From Euprymna scolopes (taxonomy: Eukaryota; Mollusca; Cephalopoda; Sepiida; Sepiolidae), in contig CM044506.1 of NCBI GenBank assembly GCA_024364805.1, forward strand, positions 106,111,171-106,142,131: 30,961 nucleotides of DNA, read 5' to 3'. Position 1 is the first letter of the stretch, and every line of letters starts with the position of its first letter. A program made the translations under genes and the position numbers. Shown piece after piece: positions 10,185 through 20,579 of the stretch. The notes beneath the pieces were generated by a model. It was not told the DNA's origin. It was given only the letters and a program-made list of their open reading frames with translations, and searched no databases.

Positions 10185-10190
<6 letters not shown>
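8216..10190. other. Presumed intron; (TA)n at 8703-8728
   Basis: AT-rich, with T-runs at 9013-9024, 9283-9299 and 9591-9600 and no recognised coding block. The 116-residue - frame at 9196-9546 has no domain and overlaps low-complexity Lys/Ser sequence. Confidence 0.45.

Positions 10191-10239
<49 letters not shown>
10191..10239. repeat. (TA)n microsatellite
   Basis: About 24 TA units, ending 25 bp before the 40-bp block repeated at the assembly gap. Confidence 0.97.
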
Positions 10240-10242
<3 letters not shown>

Positions 10243-10263
10243 TACATCTAATGAGATCACATC

Positions 10264-10303
10264 CAATTTTTGAAGCTTCAATATTTTATTCTTCCATATT
10301 TTT
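10264..10303 (+). repeat. 40-bp block repeated exactly beside the assembly gap
   Basis: Identical over 40 bp to 20540-20579, beginning CAATTTTTGAAGCTTCAATA. The two copies diverge completely after this block. The upstream part of the second copy is hidden by Ns. Confidence 0.9.
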
Positions 10304-10528
10304 ATTCTGATACAGATTGCCTCTTTTTGGGAAGCTGGATTTTTTTTTCCACATTAAAAAACCGACTTTGTGTCTTACTCTGTTCTTGTGAGGTGCGAAT
10401 AAATAGGAACAACAAAGCTGTTTTGAAATTCAAATGTTATAAATGTTTTATGTTATTATTTGTTTTTCACTTTGTTTTATTCTTCTGTTAATTCAATTCA
10501 CTGAACATTTATTTTTCATTTCTTTCAG

Positions 10529-10612
10529 GCCCATGTGGTCGCTGCTTTTGAGCAGAGTTTGTCAAATATGACAAATAGACTTCAGCAACTGACTGCAAGT
10601 GCTGAGCAAAAG
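10529..10612 (+). CDS. Internal exon, neuron navigator (NAV/unc-53/sickie)-like coiled coil
   Basis: An 84-bp exon bounded by a T-rich tract with TTTCTTTCAG (to 10528) and the donor AAG|GTAAGG (from 10613). It is open in phase 0 for exactly 28 codons: AHVVAAFEQSLS, then NMTNRLQQLTASAEQK. The amphipathic spacing (F, L, M, L, L, A) suits a coiled coil. The block NMTxRLQxLTxxAEQK resembles the coiled-coil segment preceding the ELRETIE region of neuron navigators, which are cytoskeleton-associated proteins guiding axon and cell migration. That match is from memory and not verified. Codon use is far less AT-biased than the flanks. No following exon was found, so the next intron spans at least 20 kb. 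Being symmetric (0-0), it could be a cassette exon. Confidence 0.65.
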
Positions 10613-11750
10613 GTAAGGCAGGGCATTTTAGTTCTTAATGAATGGGTTCTAACTTGTTTGTTTAGCATTAACAAAAAATAATTTGCTAAAAGAAAAAAAA
10701 ATTTCACTCAGTTTATTTTGTTTTTAATTATTAAAATCTTAACTTTTTCTAACCTTTTTTGGGGTGGGGGTCAGATTTTTTTTTTAAATCTAAGATTTTA
10801 TTTTTTATTTTCTTGTTTTAATAAATAAATCTTAACCTTACATCTTTTTTGATCAAATAAAATCAACCTCATAAATAAGACTTTGTTGATAGTCATCGAA
10901 AAAGTATTTTTAAGTTTCAAACCATTTAATGCTTTTCTATGGGTTCAATGTTTTGATTTAAATTTAATTTAAAATTTAAATGTAACGTAAACCAACATAT
11001 TATAAATCTTTCCTAGGCATAAAAGCCCCTTATGTCCAAGCAATGAAATGCATTGTTAGCGGGTGAATGTGAGTAAAAAAAAAAAAAAAAAAAAAAAGTA
11101 AAGACATAATTTTTCTGTTGAATCAAATTAAACTAAAATTGGAAACTAAAAATATCAATAAAAAATATAGCCTCATGCTAAAATAATACGTACACCCATT
11201 GTTACTAATTATCATATTTTTTACTCTGTTGTTTAATGATTCTCCAATGTTCGATACAAGAATTTACATAAACTTTTTCTTTTCATTTCAATATATGACT
11301 TGATTGAAATTTTCAGCAATTAAAGTGAAAATAAAATGTCTCCATTAGAAAATAGTCAGATTTTAATTTTGCAACGTTTCGTTCATCTGAATCAAATCAC
11401 ATGTTTTACGTCATGCTTATATCAAGATGTTAAAATATGACTGGTTTTTCAAATCTGAATTTGCTCCGTTGTTTCAGTGTTCAAAAATATTTCACATTTT
11501 TATTATTTTAAAGGCAAATATTAAAAGTAAAACAAGAAATGTTAATTGGTTCCGTAATTCTAGATGAAATAATACTTTTTCTGATCTTATTTGAATATAG
11601 TCATCAAAAAAGTTTCTTTTAAAATAGCGGGGGGGGGGGGGCTCAGCATTTCCAGTTGTAAAATACAGTTAAAAACTAAAAAAAACCTACTTGGGTGCCA
11701 TCAGCCAGAAGTGAAACTGAAAACAAAATTTTGTAAACAAGAAAAAAAAA
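10613..11750. other. Intron, no further exon seen
   Basis: AT-rich intron with an A-tract at 11077-11097 and an 11-12 bp G-run near 11630. No open block with paired splice sites was found. Confidence 0.5.
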
Positions 11751-11754
11751 AAAT

Positions 11755-11830
11755 GCCACATGATGAACGTGAACTCGCAACAGTTATGTTTGTAAGCGAA
11801 CGCGTTATCAACCAGACCACAATGACACAG
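11755..11830 (-). repeat. tRNA-like SINE head, tRNA-Val-like
   Basis: The - strand reads GTCATTGTGGTCTGGTTGAT, then AACGCGTTCGCTTACAAA, then TTGCGAGTTCACGTTC. The order and spacing fit an A box, an anticodon arm with a CTTACAA loop (Val TAC-like) and a B box. Stems are only partly paired, so this is a tRNA-derived repeat and not a tRNA gene. A T-rich run on the - strand follows at about 11740-11755. Confidence 0.5.
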
Positions 11831-12511
11831 ATGTTATGACGTTGCAAATTTAGCTTTTCAAAACAAAAGAATGAAACAACTGTTCCTGCATGCACGATTT
11901 ACAAAGAGCATTGAAAGATTGCTTTTTCTAATAATACCACGTTCGTGCCACTTCGATGCGGATGATAAAAGTTTTTAGCGGGCACACAAACACAGATGGC
12001 TGTCATTTTCTTACTCGTTCAATATGATGTGATGAAAGATTGCACACTTTTCTCTTAGATTTTTTTATTTTTACTTGTTTTTATTTGTTATTGAAGATTT
12101 TTAATCTCAAGCTGTAAATAAAAAGAAATCAATTTAATGAAACGGCAATAGCAAATAAACAAAAAAAAAAGCAATAACTTCAAATCAAGGTTTATTTTCA
12201 TAAATTTTTTTGTGCACAATTTTTGTCAATAAATTTGCATCATAGTAATGAAACAAAATCCTAGATTTCCAAACAAGACACTTCATCTAACAACTCATAA
12301 CCACCAGCAATTCTAATGTAATTATACTTCAAAGAAATGGTGCAATATGTAGAGAAGGGAAATGCTGGTAAAACAAGGCCAGGAATCACAATGTTTTCTC
12401 TAACAAAAGTCCAAAAGCTCAATTTAGTATCATTTAGTTGTGTAATGTATTGCTTTTGGGGTGAGTTTATTTTTTATTTTTTTAATTAATTAAAAAAAGG
12501 GGGGGGGCAGG
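11831..12511. other. Intron, no gene seen
   Basis: AT-rich with scattered A/T tracts; G-run at 12499-12507 just before the LINE piece. No recognised coding or RNA feature. Confidence 0.45.
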
Positions 12512-12808
12512 TTATTGGTGAAGTAAAGCTTGAGCGCGAACGATTACGTGGTGATCTGATTTGGGCCTACAATCTCCTCAAAGGATATTATGATACATTT
12601 CGGGTTCTATTATTCTGTCCTGCACCAGAAAAAGGACTGTGCATATACTAAGTGAAACTTTTTCACCGCCGATTTCGATTGAACTGAAGGAGAAATGCTT
12701 TCTCAGTCAAAATTCCTGGACCTTGGAATAGGATTGCGAGTGAAGTAATAAATGCTTCAACAATGCAACACAATATTCGCTGAAATTGACTGGCAACTTG
12801 GTGGTGAA
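12512..12808 (+). pseudogene. LINE fragment, CR1/L2-like RT C-terminus
   Basis: The + strand translates as KLERERLRGDLIWAYNLLKG, then YYDTFRVL, then FHRRFRLN, RRNAFSVKIPGPWNR and IASEVINASTMQ. This follows the well-known LINE C-terminus RRxRGDLIxxYKILKG ... RRNxFSxRxxxPWNxLPxEVVxAxS. Internal stops show it is dead. It runs on without a break into the repeated 3' tail units at 12809-13146. Confidence 0.7.
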
Positions 12809-12981
12809 CCCCAACTTGCTGTGCACCACTCCTAGGTGGGGGAGTTTATGAAGAGCCACACTAAAAATGATCTTAACCTTTGGCCTTGACCTTGAAAAAT
12901 GGTGTGCACCATCCCTAGGTTGGAGAACATGATCATGTCAGGTTTGGTCATGATCGGTCCAGTGGTGTGGGCTGTAGGAGA

Positions 12982-13028
<47 letters not shown>

Positions 13029-13146
13029 CAATTACCTTGACCTTGACCTTAACTTTAAAAATGGTATGCACCATCCCTAGGTGGGAGAACCATTATCATA
13101 CCAGGTTTGGTCTTGATCGGTCCAGTGTTGTGGGCTGTAGGAGAGT
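12809..13146 (+). repeat. LINE 3'-tail units, duplicated around a (TA)n run
   Basis: Two full units, 12884-12983 and 13034-13146, share GTxTGCACCATCCCTAGG, GATCGGTCCAGTG and GGGCTGTAGGAGAGT. They are separated by GT and TA runs (12983-13026). A partial unit with GTGCACCACTCCTAGGTGGG lies at 12809-12860. Each full unit begins with the AGGTCA-like series ACCTTGACCTTGACC. It directly follows the LINE ORF end, so it is probably the LINE's 3' UTR expanded by tandem duplication. Confidence 0.75.
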
Positions 13147-14289
13147 TGTACACACACACAAACGCTACTACTTATATATGTTATCTGCAATCATGAAAAT
13201 GAATGAGAAAATTACTTCTTTAACTATATGATTTTTTTTTTCTTCTTCATCTATTTACCCTGCAGTAATAGAATTTTCTCATTCTATTTAAATGAGTAAA
13301 ACGGAATATAATGAAAAATAAATAGTGAGGTATTTAACTATGATTTGCACACACAAATAAACACACACACACACGAATAAACATACATTACCATGATTCA
13401 GGAAACCATAAAATTGTCTCATTACGATCACAACCACGCACTCAAGATTTTATAACTTGGGAAAAACGTTAAAAAAGGTAAAACCTTGTATCAGGTGAAC
13501 TTCATGACTTTTTGTATAAAATCTATTAATGTAGAAGAGTAAAAAAAAAAAATAAATAAATAAATTAAAGATATTTTCCTGTATGTAAAATTAAATAATA
13601 AAAGAAAACGATTTGTCTTTGTGGAATGGTTTAAAGCACAAAACTAATGGGGAGAAAAAAAAATATTTATAAAAATTTGTGACGTGTGTAGTATCAAAGT
13701 GTTATGAAAGAATCAAACATAGTCAATGGTTTGTAAAATTAAGTTATTTGTAAAATTAATTTGCAATTTTAGTCTGCAAAGTGGATGAATTCAGAAATAA
13801 ATGGTTAAAAAAACTTCATTTATATTAACATTTTTACTCTTTCTGATGAAATATCTCTGAATGGGATACCTATCTTTCTATTATACATGTTTTTTTTCCA
13901 ATTAAAATTATCAAATTAATTGGAATAAGAGATTTCAAAACGACGTAATAAAGAAATATATTAAATATGTAACTATAGCTATTATTATGCTGACCAATAT
14001 TTGTACAATTTAACACATAACTAAGAAAAGACAAGAAAATGAGCTGTCTTGATATGATCACTCTTCTGGAAGGGTGGCTGTATGATGGGTTTAGAGTGAA
14101 GCTAGCACAACGCAATCTCCAACTGCATCTCCCCTGATCAAACATTGCAGTAAACCAAACCAACCGAAAACAATATGGAGATTAATTTAATTAAAAAAAA
14201 TAAACTGGTGTTACTTCAGAGCTTTCCTACTCCTAGACTAGTTGCTCTACAAAAGCTTGAGAGTCTAGTCTACCCTACTGTTTCATCTA
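13147..14289. other. Intron, no gene seen
   Basis: Contains short CA-rich stretches at 13350-13375 and A-rich runs near 13540-13570. A 97-residue - frame at 13870-14163 has no recognisable domain. Confidence 0.4.
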
Positions 14290-15000
14290 TATCTGAGTGT
14301 AAGAGAAATGGATCTGATAGTAGAAAAAGTGATTTTTTTTTTTTTTTTTACAACCATTTCTAAACTTATGGCACCTTGTATTCTCAAATGATCACTCCTT
14401 TAAGTTCAGCATTTCTTAACTTTAGTGATCTGATGACAGTGTTTGAACATGATATTGCCATAATTGTTTTTTACTAGTTGCAGAGAGGATCCATTGACTG
14501 TCTAACTGATATTTATAATATTGACTTTAGCATAAACAACAAAATCTATTAGTGATAATGAAAAGTACTCAGCCAATTAGTCTATTTGGTAAACTTTATA
14601 TAAATCCACAGTAGTGGATCTTTCGGTAAGACTTTAAATTTCATATGGAAGCAGCTTAATCAGCAATTAATAGGGAGAGTAGATAGTAGACCTTGGGTTT
14701 ACTCTCGGCAACCTTGTAACTTTTGCTTCCCTTATTTTGTCCTTTCATTCCATGAGTGGTATTTCTGACAAAGGGTGAAGAATTGCTGTTTCATGTGTCA
14801 CAATCTATCCATTTTTCATTGGCTAGTTGTTGGCTTAGAAGTAATTTTTTTTCTTCTTTTTAGCTCCTGGTGGCTTCCTGCCTTGTTTGGAGAGATTTCC
14901 ATTAAAAAATATATATTTTTTAAATCGTGTTAGTGCCTATCTCAGACACATTTTCTAATTGAGATAAACTAAAATCTCTCAATCAATAAATCGTTAGCCT
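14290..15000 (+). repeat. Interspersed repeat, copy 1 (see 16690-18215)
   Basis: Homologous in the same orientation to 16840-17910. Shared blocks include the T-run followed by ACAxCCATTTxxAAACTTxT, the stretch around TTTTTTACTAxTTGCA, TTGATATTTATAAT-like sequence, and the end block GACACATTTTCTAA then GAGATAAACTAAAAT. The middle is more diverged. No protein is visible; the family is unknown to me. Confidence 0.7.
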
Positions 15001-15602
15001 TAAACTTAATCTAAGTAGACTAAATATTCACTATGTACATAAAAAACAACTAAAAGTAATCTTGGTAAATTTTGACTAACTTACTTTAAAAATGACGACT
15101 TTTATAGGTTTTTCGGTATGCTGAAAATGAATATCACATTAAAATTTCTGCAAACAAGTAATTATCTGGATATTAAGCAATTTAATTTGTTATGTTATAA
15201 ATGGTGGCCATTGTTGTATGTGCAAGCACGCATATTTTTAGCACATATGCTTGTAGTGTTTTTGTAAATGCTACAATTTTTCTTTCCATAGGAAACACAC
15301 ACACAAATAAGAAAAAAAAAATTGATGATAAAAATAAAAATTCAATAAATTACAATATCTATTAATCCATCAAAAATTCAAACAAAGAATCATCATAAAG
15401 GATTTTTCTTTATTATAATTTCTTACTTGAAATTTTGATTGATTAATAAATTTTGTAATTTATATCATTTTGATTTTCATTAATTTTTCTTGTTTCTTTC
15501 ATTACTCTATTAAATATATTGAACTTTATTAATATATTGATAGGTTCTAATTTTAGGATAATATTTATATTTATTTTTGTCATTTTATGCATGACACATA
15601 AG
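15001..15602. other. AT-rich DNA, no gene seen
   Basis: No recognised feature; ordinary AT-rich intronic-type sequence. Confidence 0.45.
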
Positions 15603-15820
15603 TAGGGGTCTCCAAACTACGGGCCAGATCCAGTCCACCAAAGTCCTTAATTCAGTCAAAATTTATATTGACAAATTTTTTAAATGAAAATAGTATGGTG
15701 GTTTTTGTTTTTGTTCAGAAAATGATTAAAAAAATAAGGTTTTGGTGAACCAGTTTCAATAAAAAGCAAAGCTATCGAGCAAAACAGTATGAAATACGTC
15801 CAGGTCTTTTTTTTTTTTTT

Positions 15821-15865
<45 letters not shown>

Positions 15866-15944
15866 CCCCCCCTCTTCCCCTATAGTTCTATAAAGTCAGC
15901 AATATAGCCCCCCCCCTTCCTTTAAAAACTATGGATACCCCTGC
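15603..15944. mobile_element. Non-autonomous hAT-like element with internal (TA)n
   Basis: The left end TAGGGGTCTCCAAACTACGG and the reverse complement of the right end, CAGGGGTATCCATAGTTTTT, form degraded inverted termini. The following GGGCCAGATCCAGTCCACC matches the GGCCxGATCCGGCCCxCC signature of many animal hATs. A clean 8-bp target duplication is not evident (flanks CACATAAG and CTCTAAAT), so the insertion is old. The interior holds a T-run and (TA)n at 15825-15862. Confidence 0.6.
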
Positions 15945-16689
15945 TCTAAATGAGATTACACAAGGTTGGTAGACTTTTAAAGATTGCTAATAAAATATTA
16001 AAATTAATCTTCTAAATGTAAAACATTAAAAATCTTAAAACTTTCTTTTAAAAAATTCGTAAAATCTATTTCATACAGATGAAACAAAAATAATTACACC
16101 CAGTTATAAAATAACCTAATCTCTCTACCGAGTTCAAAAATCTAAATCGATCAAACCCATTTTGTACAAAATATTTTCACTGCTATAAACTCTCTCATGC
16201 CATCAATAATATTGATCTGTTCAACTAATTATTGAAACTTAACCCCTTTTTTATTTCAAACGCATATTGGCTGAATAAAAAATGAGCTTTTGGAATGTTC
16301 ACTTTTTTGCCAACTCCCAAAGCGAAAACAAAAACATGTCGGTTGTGTTAAGAAATATTCAAAAACCATGCATCGTGTTGCCACGAAAACCTCATATATT
16401 AATTTATTAAAACCCTTTCTTTAAATCCCACTAACAGTTGAATAATTCAATCTATTTTAACCAATTCTTTTCTAACAATCCTGTTTTTTAACCAAACCAT
16501 GTGACTAATTTCAGTGTTCAGATTCAATGTCTTTCTTAAAGAAAAGACTAGTTTCTTCTTCGTTTAAAATTTCACAGTATCTAACATGTCTGATTTTATT
16601 TATTTTTTTTTTTTGTATAGTTATCAGAAGAATTTAGTGCTTTTCAGGATTTGATTTTACTCATGTTTCAAGACACTTTGAAAAATACT
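15945..16689. other. AT-rich DNA, no gene seen
   Basis: TTTTGTATAG at 16611-16620 resembles an acceptor, but the frame after it closes without a donor. No other feature. Confidence 0.4.
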
Positions 16690-17204
16690 TAATGTCATTT
16701 TATGTCTATTAAGGGTTAAATAATTACTGTATCATGTTATATTATGTAGATTTCTTTAAAGATAACTGATATTTGATTTTTCTGCTTTTTTTAATAAATT
16801 AGCAAGTTTATTTTAAATCTAGAATTCAATTCCAGATTTAAGATGGATTCATATATTGGAATATTAGAGAAAATGATTTTTCTTTTTTTTTTTTACATCC
16901 ATTTTCAAACTTGTGGCATTTTGCATTCTTAAATGGTCATTCATCTAATTACTGAGCAGCCTCAACATTTCTGAAATTCGGTGATTCGCATTACATAATT
17001 TTAACTGTTTTTTACTAATTGCAAAGAAGGCTTACTGGTTTTTTAACATTGATATTTATAATACTAACTTTATAACAACTTCAACATTGACCATTACTGG
17101 TGATGACCAGTAAAGCTTGACTTAGCATAGTACAAGTCTACTGATGGTACACAAGCAACTTGACCACCAAAATATAACTGAAGAATCAGTACGGGCTGTC
17201 ACTT

Positions 17205-17720
17205 TGTATTAATTGGATACTTCGAACTACTGTTCTCATCTTTAGTGCTATTTTCACAACGTTTCAGCCGATGTAGCCTCCAACTTTCTTCAGGTGTATC
17301 ATGTCAATGTCAAGAATCTGCATGTAAAATTGTATTTTGAGTGTTGCCAACACTGAAGATTGAACTTTCAATCTCCAGAAGTATAACTTTTACAACTGAA
17401 TTTTACCAAGTACTCTATCCACTATGCCATGGGTCTTTGTGTACAATTGCTAATTACTTAGAACTTCTACCCTGAGGCTGACAGAACTTCTACCGAGGAC
17501 TGATGGACCAAGCGCATGCTACCCCTCCCCCTCTGGATTAAATAAAGGGTTCCGTTGGAAATTTTGTGTAGAACTCATAGTACAACAAGAAACACCTGAA
17601 GCAGGTTAGAGGTTACATCGACCGAAACATTGTGAAAATGATGCTGAAGATGAAAACAGTAGTCAGAAGTATCCAAATAATGTGAATAATCAATCCTCAT
17701 CTAAAAAAATTCAGAAACAT
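17205..17720. mobile_element. Foldback element with tRNA-like core, copy 2, nested, 11-bp TSD
   Basis: Flanked by GGCTGTCACTT on both sides (17194-17204 and 17721-17731). The arms show CGTTTCAGCCGATGTAGCC on the left and the matching inverse (ACATCGACCGAAACATTGTG) on the right. The outer right end matches copy 1 (TTCAGAAACAT). The tRNA-like core lies on - at 17344-17442. An 8-11 bp duplication with long arms resembles Mutator-type MITEs, whereas a tRNA-like core resembles SINEs; the family is unresolved. Confidence 0.75.
17344..17442 (-). repeat. tRNA-Arg-like module inside the foldback, copy 2
   Basis: The - strand reads GACCCATGGCATAGTGGATA, then GAGTACTTGGTAAAAT, and further on AGTTCAATCTTCAG, a decayed B box. 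It aligns with the core of copy 1, with extra bases between the boxes. It is not a functional tRNA. Confidence 0.55.
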
Positions 17721-18215
17721 GGCTGTCACTTGTCTCAACATTGGCAATGAACTACTATGTTTGATCAACTCAGTGAATTTATTTGAAGAAACTAGCTCAA
17801 CCGGTCCAAGGAAATCCCATCTTATAAATCAAGATGTTATTACTAACAATTGTGCATGTATGCGACACATTTTCTAAATGAGATAAACTAAAATTGATCA
17901 ATCGATAAATATATATGCATGTTTGTCTTGAAGGATTTATATTTTATAAGTTCAATTTATTAATTTAAAGGTAAGCGATCATTACAAAAAATATCTTTGA
18001 AACTCTTAATTTATTTTGTTTAGTTCAAAAAAAAAAAAAATTAAGCAATCTTTCTTTAAAGATTATTCATGGCATATTTTAATTCTGCACTTCAAAGGAA
18101 TGTGCTAATTTATTGAAAAACTATCAAATAATATATCTTTAAAGAAATCTACATTACATTTAATTTTAAATGTATCATTTCTTAGAAATAAAAGTGGGTA
18201 ATATAAAATGATATC

Positions 18216-19204
18216 AAACTTTATAAAGATATTAAAAAATGACTATTTTTAAATTGGCATATTTAGTATTTAATTACAGATGATATTATGACAAAGATTT
18301 GAAAATTGGAAGATGCTAAAAAATGAAATTAGAAAATGTTAAATATTGCAAAATTTTACTTAATTCACTTAACATTTGTTTAGTATAAGCAAAAGAAAAA
18401 AATCATTATTTTTTTTAATTAACATAAACTTAGAGGAAAAAAGTGTTATTTAACATGATGTAATGAAATTATTTATTTCAATAAAACGTGATGAAATAAT
18501 TAGTTTTTAAAACTATATTAAACTTACGAGTTTTGAAGTTAAACTATTTAGCTGTATCAAATTTATAATATTATTATATTTATTTCTGTTATACAGGGTG
18601 ACCCCAAAAGAAATATAATAAACATTGTTATTCATGCTGTTTTTTTTTTACTTAAAATTTTCTTCCATAATATGCAGTGTATTAATTACAGACTAAGATA
18701 CACCAAAGGTCCATAAATATATTACAGAGACAATAATATGAATCATTTAGGATGTTGATATAAGTTATCTCAAGTAAACAATTAAAAAAAGAAATATATA
18801 TATATATTTTTGTTCAATATTTAAAAACAACACCGGAATACATAAGAAACTGTATCAATACTACCTGAATAAAATATATAAATATGAAGTTAGAGAAATT
18901 ATTGGTATTAGAGAAATGACAGGGGGGGGGGTTAAATATCTTCGTAAATGTTATATAAAATATGTCCATGGTTTTCACAAGTTACAATTTCATTGTGCTG
19001 AACACTTGTCAATTTTGCCTGATGATTTGCTCATGTTTTATCCCAACTAACATTTTTTTTTCTAAATTGACGCCTCAAACTCATTGGATGATGACTCACA
19101 GGATGATAATGATGATGATGATGCTCTAATATCAACAGTGATGGCATTGTATATTTGTGCACTGAAAATTAACATTGAAACATGTAATCCATTGTGTATA
19201 TGAA
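18216..19204. other. AT-rich DNA, no gene seen
   Basis: ACAGGGTGACCCCAAAAG at 18594-18611 looks like a transposon end, but no partner end was found. Short (GAT)n at 19102-19122. No coding feature. Confidence 0.4.
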
Positions 19205-19650
19205 GAGCACATGGAAACGCAAATTCGGCAAGAAAGTTTGGTGCTTGTGTAGATTAGTAAAAACATTATTACGTACTTACGTGTTACATCAAAATGCAGG
19301 ATTAATTCCCAAAATTATGAAAAATGATCCAGTAGTTGTGCTAAATGTATTTTTTATCAAAATAATCATCTACAATTGCATTAAGAGATTTTGTGTCTAA
19401 AAATGGTGGACCCTTAATTTAAGGGAAATAAGATAAGTCGGTTTGTATAATACAGAATTGGTCACACAATTCTTCGACATAAAACATACAATAAAACTCA
19501 ATAAATTTTATTTTTATTTGTAATTATTTTTCTACTGGATCATTTTTTTTTTTGTAATTTTTTTTCAACTTATACTAAATTCAACATGACAGATAAGTAT
19601 GTAACAATGTTTTCACCAATATGCGTAAGCACCGAAAATTAATTACTTCT
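19205..19650. mobile_element. Foldback / long-armed miniature element
   Basis: A perfect 16-bp inverted match AAAAATGATCCAGTAG (19321-19336 against 19532-19547) is the inner edge of arms that continue outward for about 110-120 bp. Left AAAACATTATTACGTACTTA pairs with the inverse of AAAACATTGTTACATACTTA, and left TTTGGTGCTTGTG with the inverse of TTTCGGTGCTTACG. The spacer is about 195 bp of AT-rich DNA. The short + frame at 19194-19400 lies within it and is not a gene. Ends and target duplication are undetermined. Confidence 0.6.
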
Positions 19651-20043
19651 TGCTTTGTTTTAAAAAAAAAAATGGTTTCAGATATTTACCTCCCTTTGAT
19701 ATCTTTTTTTTTTTTTTTCCAATTTGGTCAAAAGGTCGTAAAAATCACTTGACCATTTTCTTTTCTTTACATTGTTTTGTGCTCTGTGATTTTTCAAATT
19801 CACTGGGTAAAAGAAAATTTAACTGTTACTGCACGTCATCGAGCATTTCAGCAATTGTAGTACTCTGAAGCATGTCTGTTGCAGCCATGCACATTCAGTA
19901 TTATCTTATTTGTTTGGTCGTAATATACATAGTACTTTTAAAAGATTGCGTTTTCATGTTATAATCAAGGGTTCATAAATTCTTATCACTATCATGACGA
20001 TGGCAAGAACACATGAAACCATGGTAATAGCATATTGAAACAA
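19651..20043. other. No gene recognised, runs to the assembly gap
   Basis: T-tract at 19706-19719 and otherwise featureless sequence. Confidence 0.45.
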
Positions 20044-20539
20044 NNNNNNNNNNNNNNNNNNNNNNNNNNNNNNNNNNNNNNNNNNNNNNNNNNNNNNNNN
20101 NNNNNNNNNNNNNNNNNNNNNNNNNNNNNNNNNNNNNNNNNNNNNNNNNNNNNNNNNNNNNNNNNNNNNNNNNNNNNNNNNNNNNNNNNNNNNNNNNNNN
20201 NNNNNNNNNNNNNNNNNNNNNNNNNNNNNNNNNNNNNNNNNNNNNNNNNNNNNNNNNNNNNNNNNNNNNNNNNNNNNNNNNNNNNNNNNNNNNNNNNNNN
20301 NNNNNNNNNNNNNNNNNNNNNNNNNNNNNNNNNNNNNNNNNNNNNNNNNNNNNNNNNNNNNNNNNNNNNNNNNNNNNNNNNNNNNNNNNNNNNNNNNNNN
20401 NNNNNNNNNNNNNNNNNNNNNNNNNNNNNNNNNNNNNNNNNNNNNNNNNNNNNNNNNNNNNNNNNNNNNNNNNNNNNNNNNNNNNNNNNNNNNNNNNNNN
20501 NNNNNNNNNNNNNNNNNNNNNNNNNNNNNNNNNNNNNNN
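20044..20539. other. Assembly gap (496 Ns)
   Basis: Unbroken run of N. Frames reported across it are meaningless. Confidence 1.
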
Positions 20540-20579
20540 CAATTTTTGAAGCTTCAATATTTTATTCTTCCATATTTTT
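20540..20579 (+). repeat. Second copy of the 40-bp block of 10264-10303
   Basis: The first 40 bases after the gap repeat 10264-10303 exactly and then diverge. Confidence 0.9.

Larger units (their letters stand above)
16690..18215. mobile_element. Element with inverted arms, copy 2 of the 14290 repeat, carrying a nested insertion
   Basis: A perfect 21-bp inverted match (16744-16764 against 18134-18154, containing TAGATTTCTTTAAAGATA) sits inside longer imperfect arms. These run outward to about 16690 and 18215 and inward through AATAAATTAGCA. Between the arms lies sequence homologous to 14290-15000, interrupted at 17205-17720 by the tRNA-cored foldback element. No transposase frame is visible. 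Arms matching these were not found around copy 1. Confidence 0.6.

Noticed and set aside
16611-16690. Acceptor-like TTTTGTATAG followed by LSEEFSAFQDL
   Set aside because: The frame stops without a donor and the site sits beside a repeat arm.
18594-18611. Transposon-end-like ACAGGGTGACCCCAAAAG
   Set aside because: No inverted partner found in the window, so no element can be delimited.
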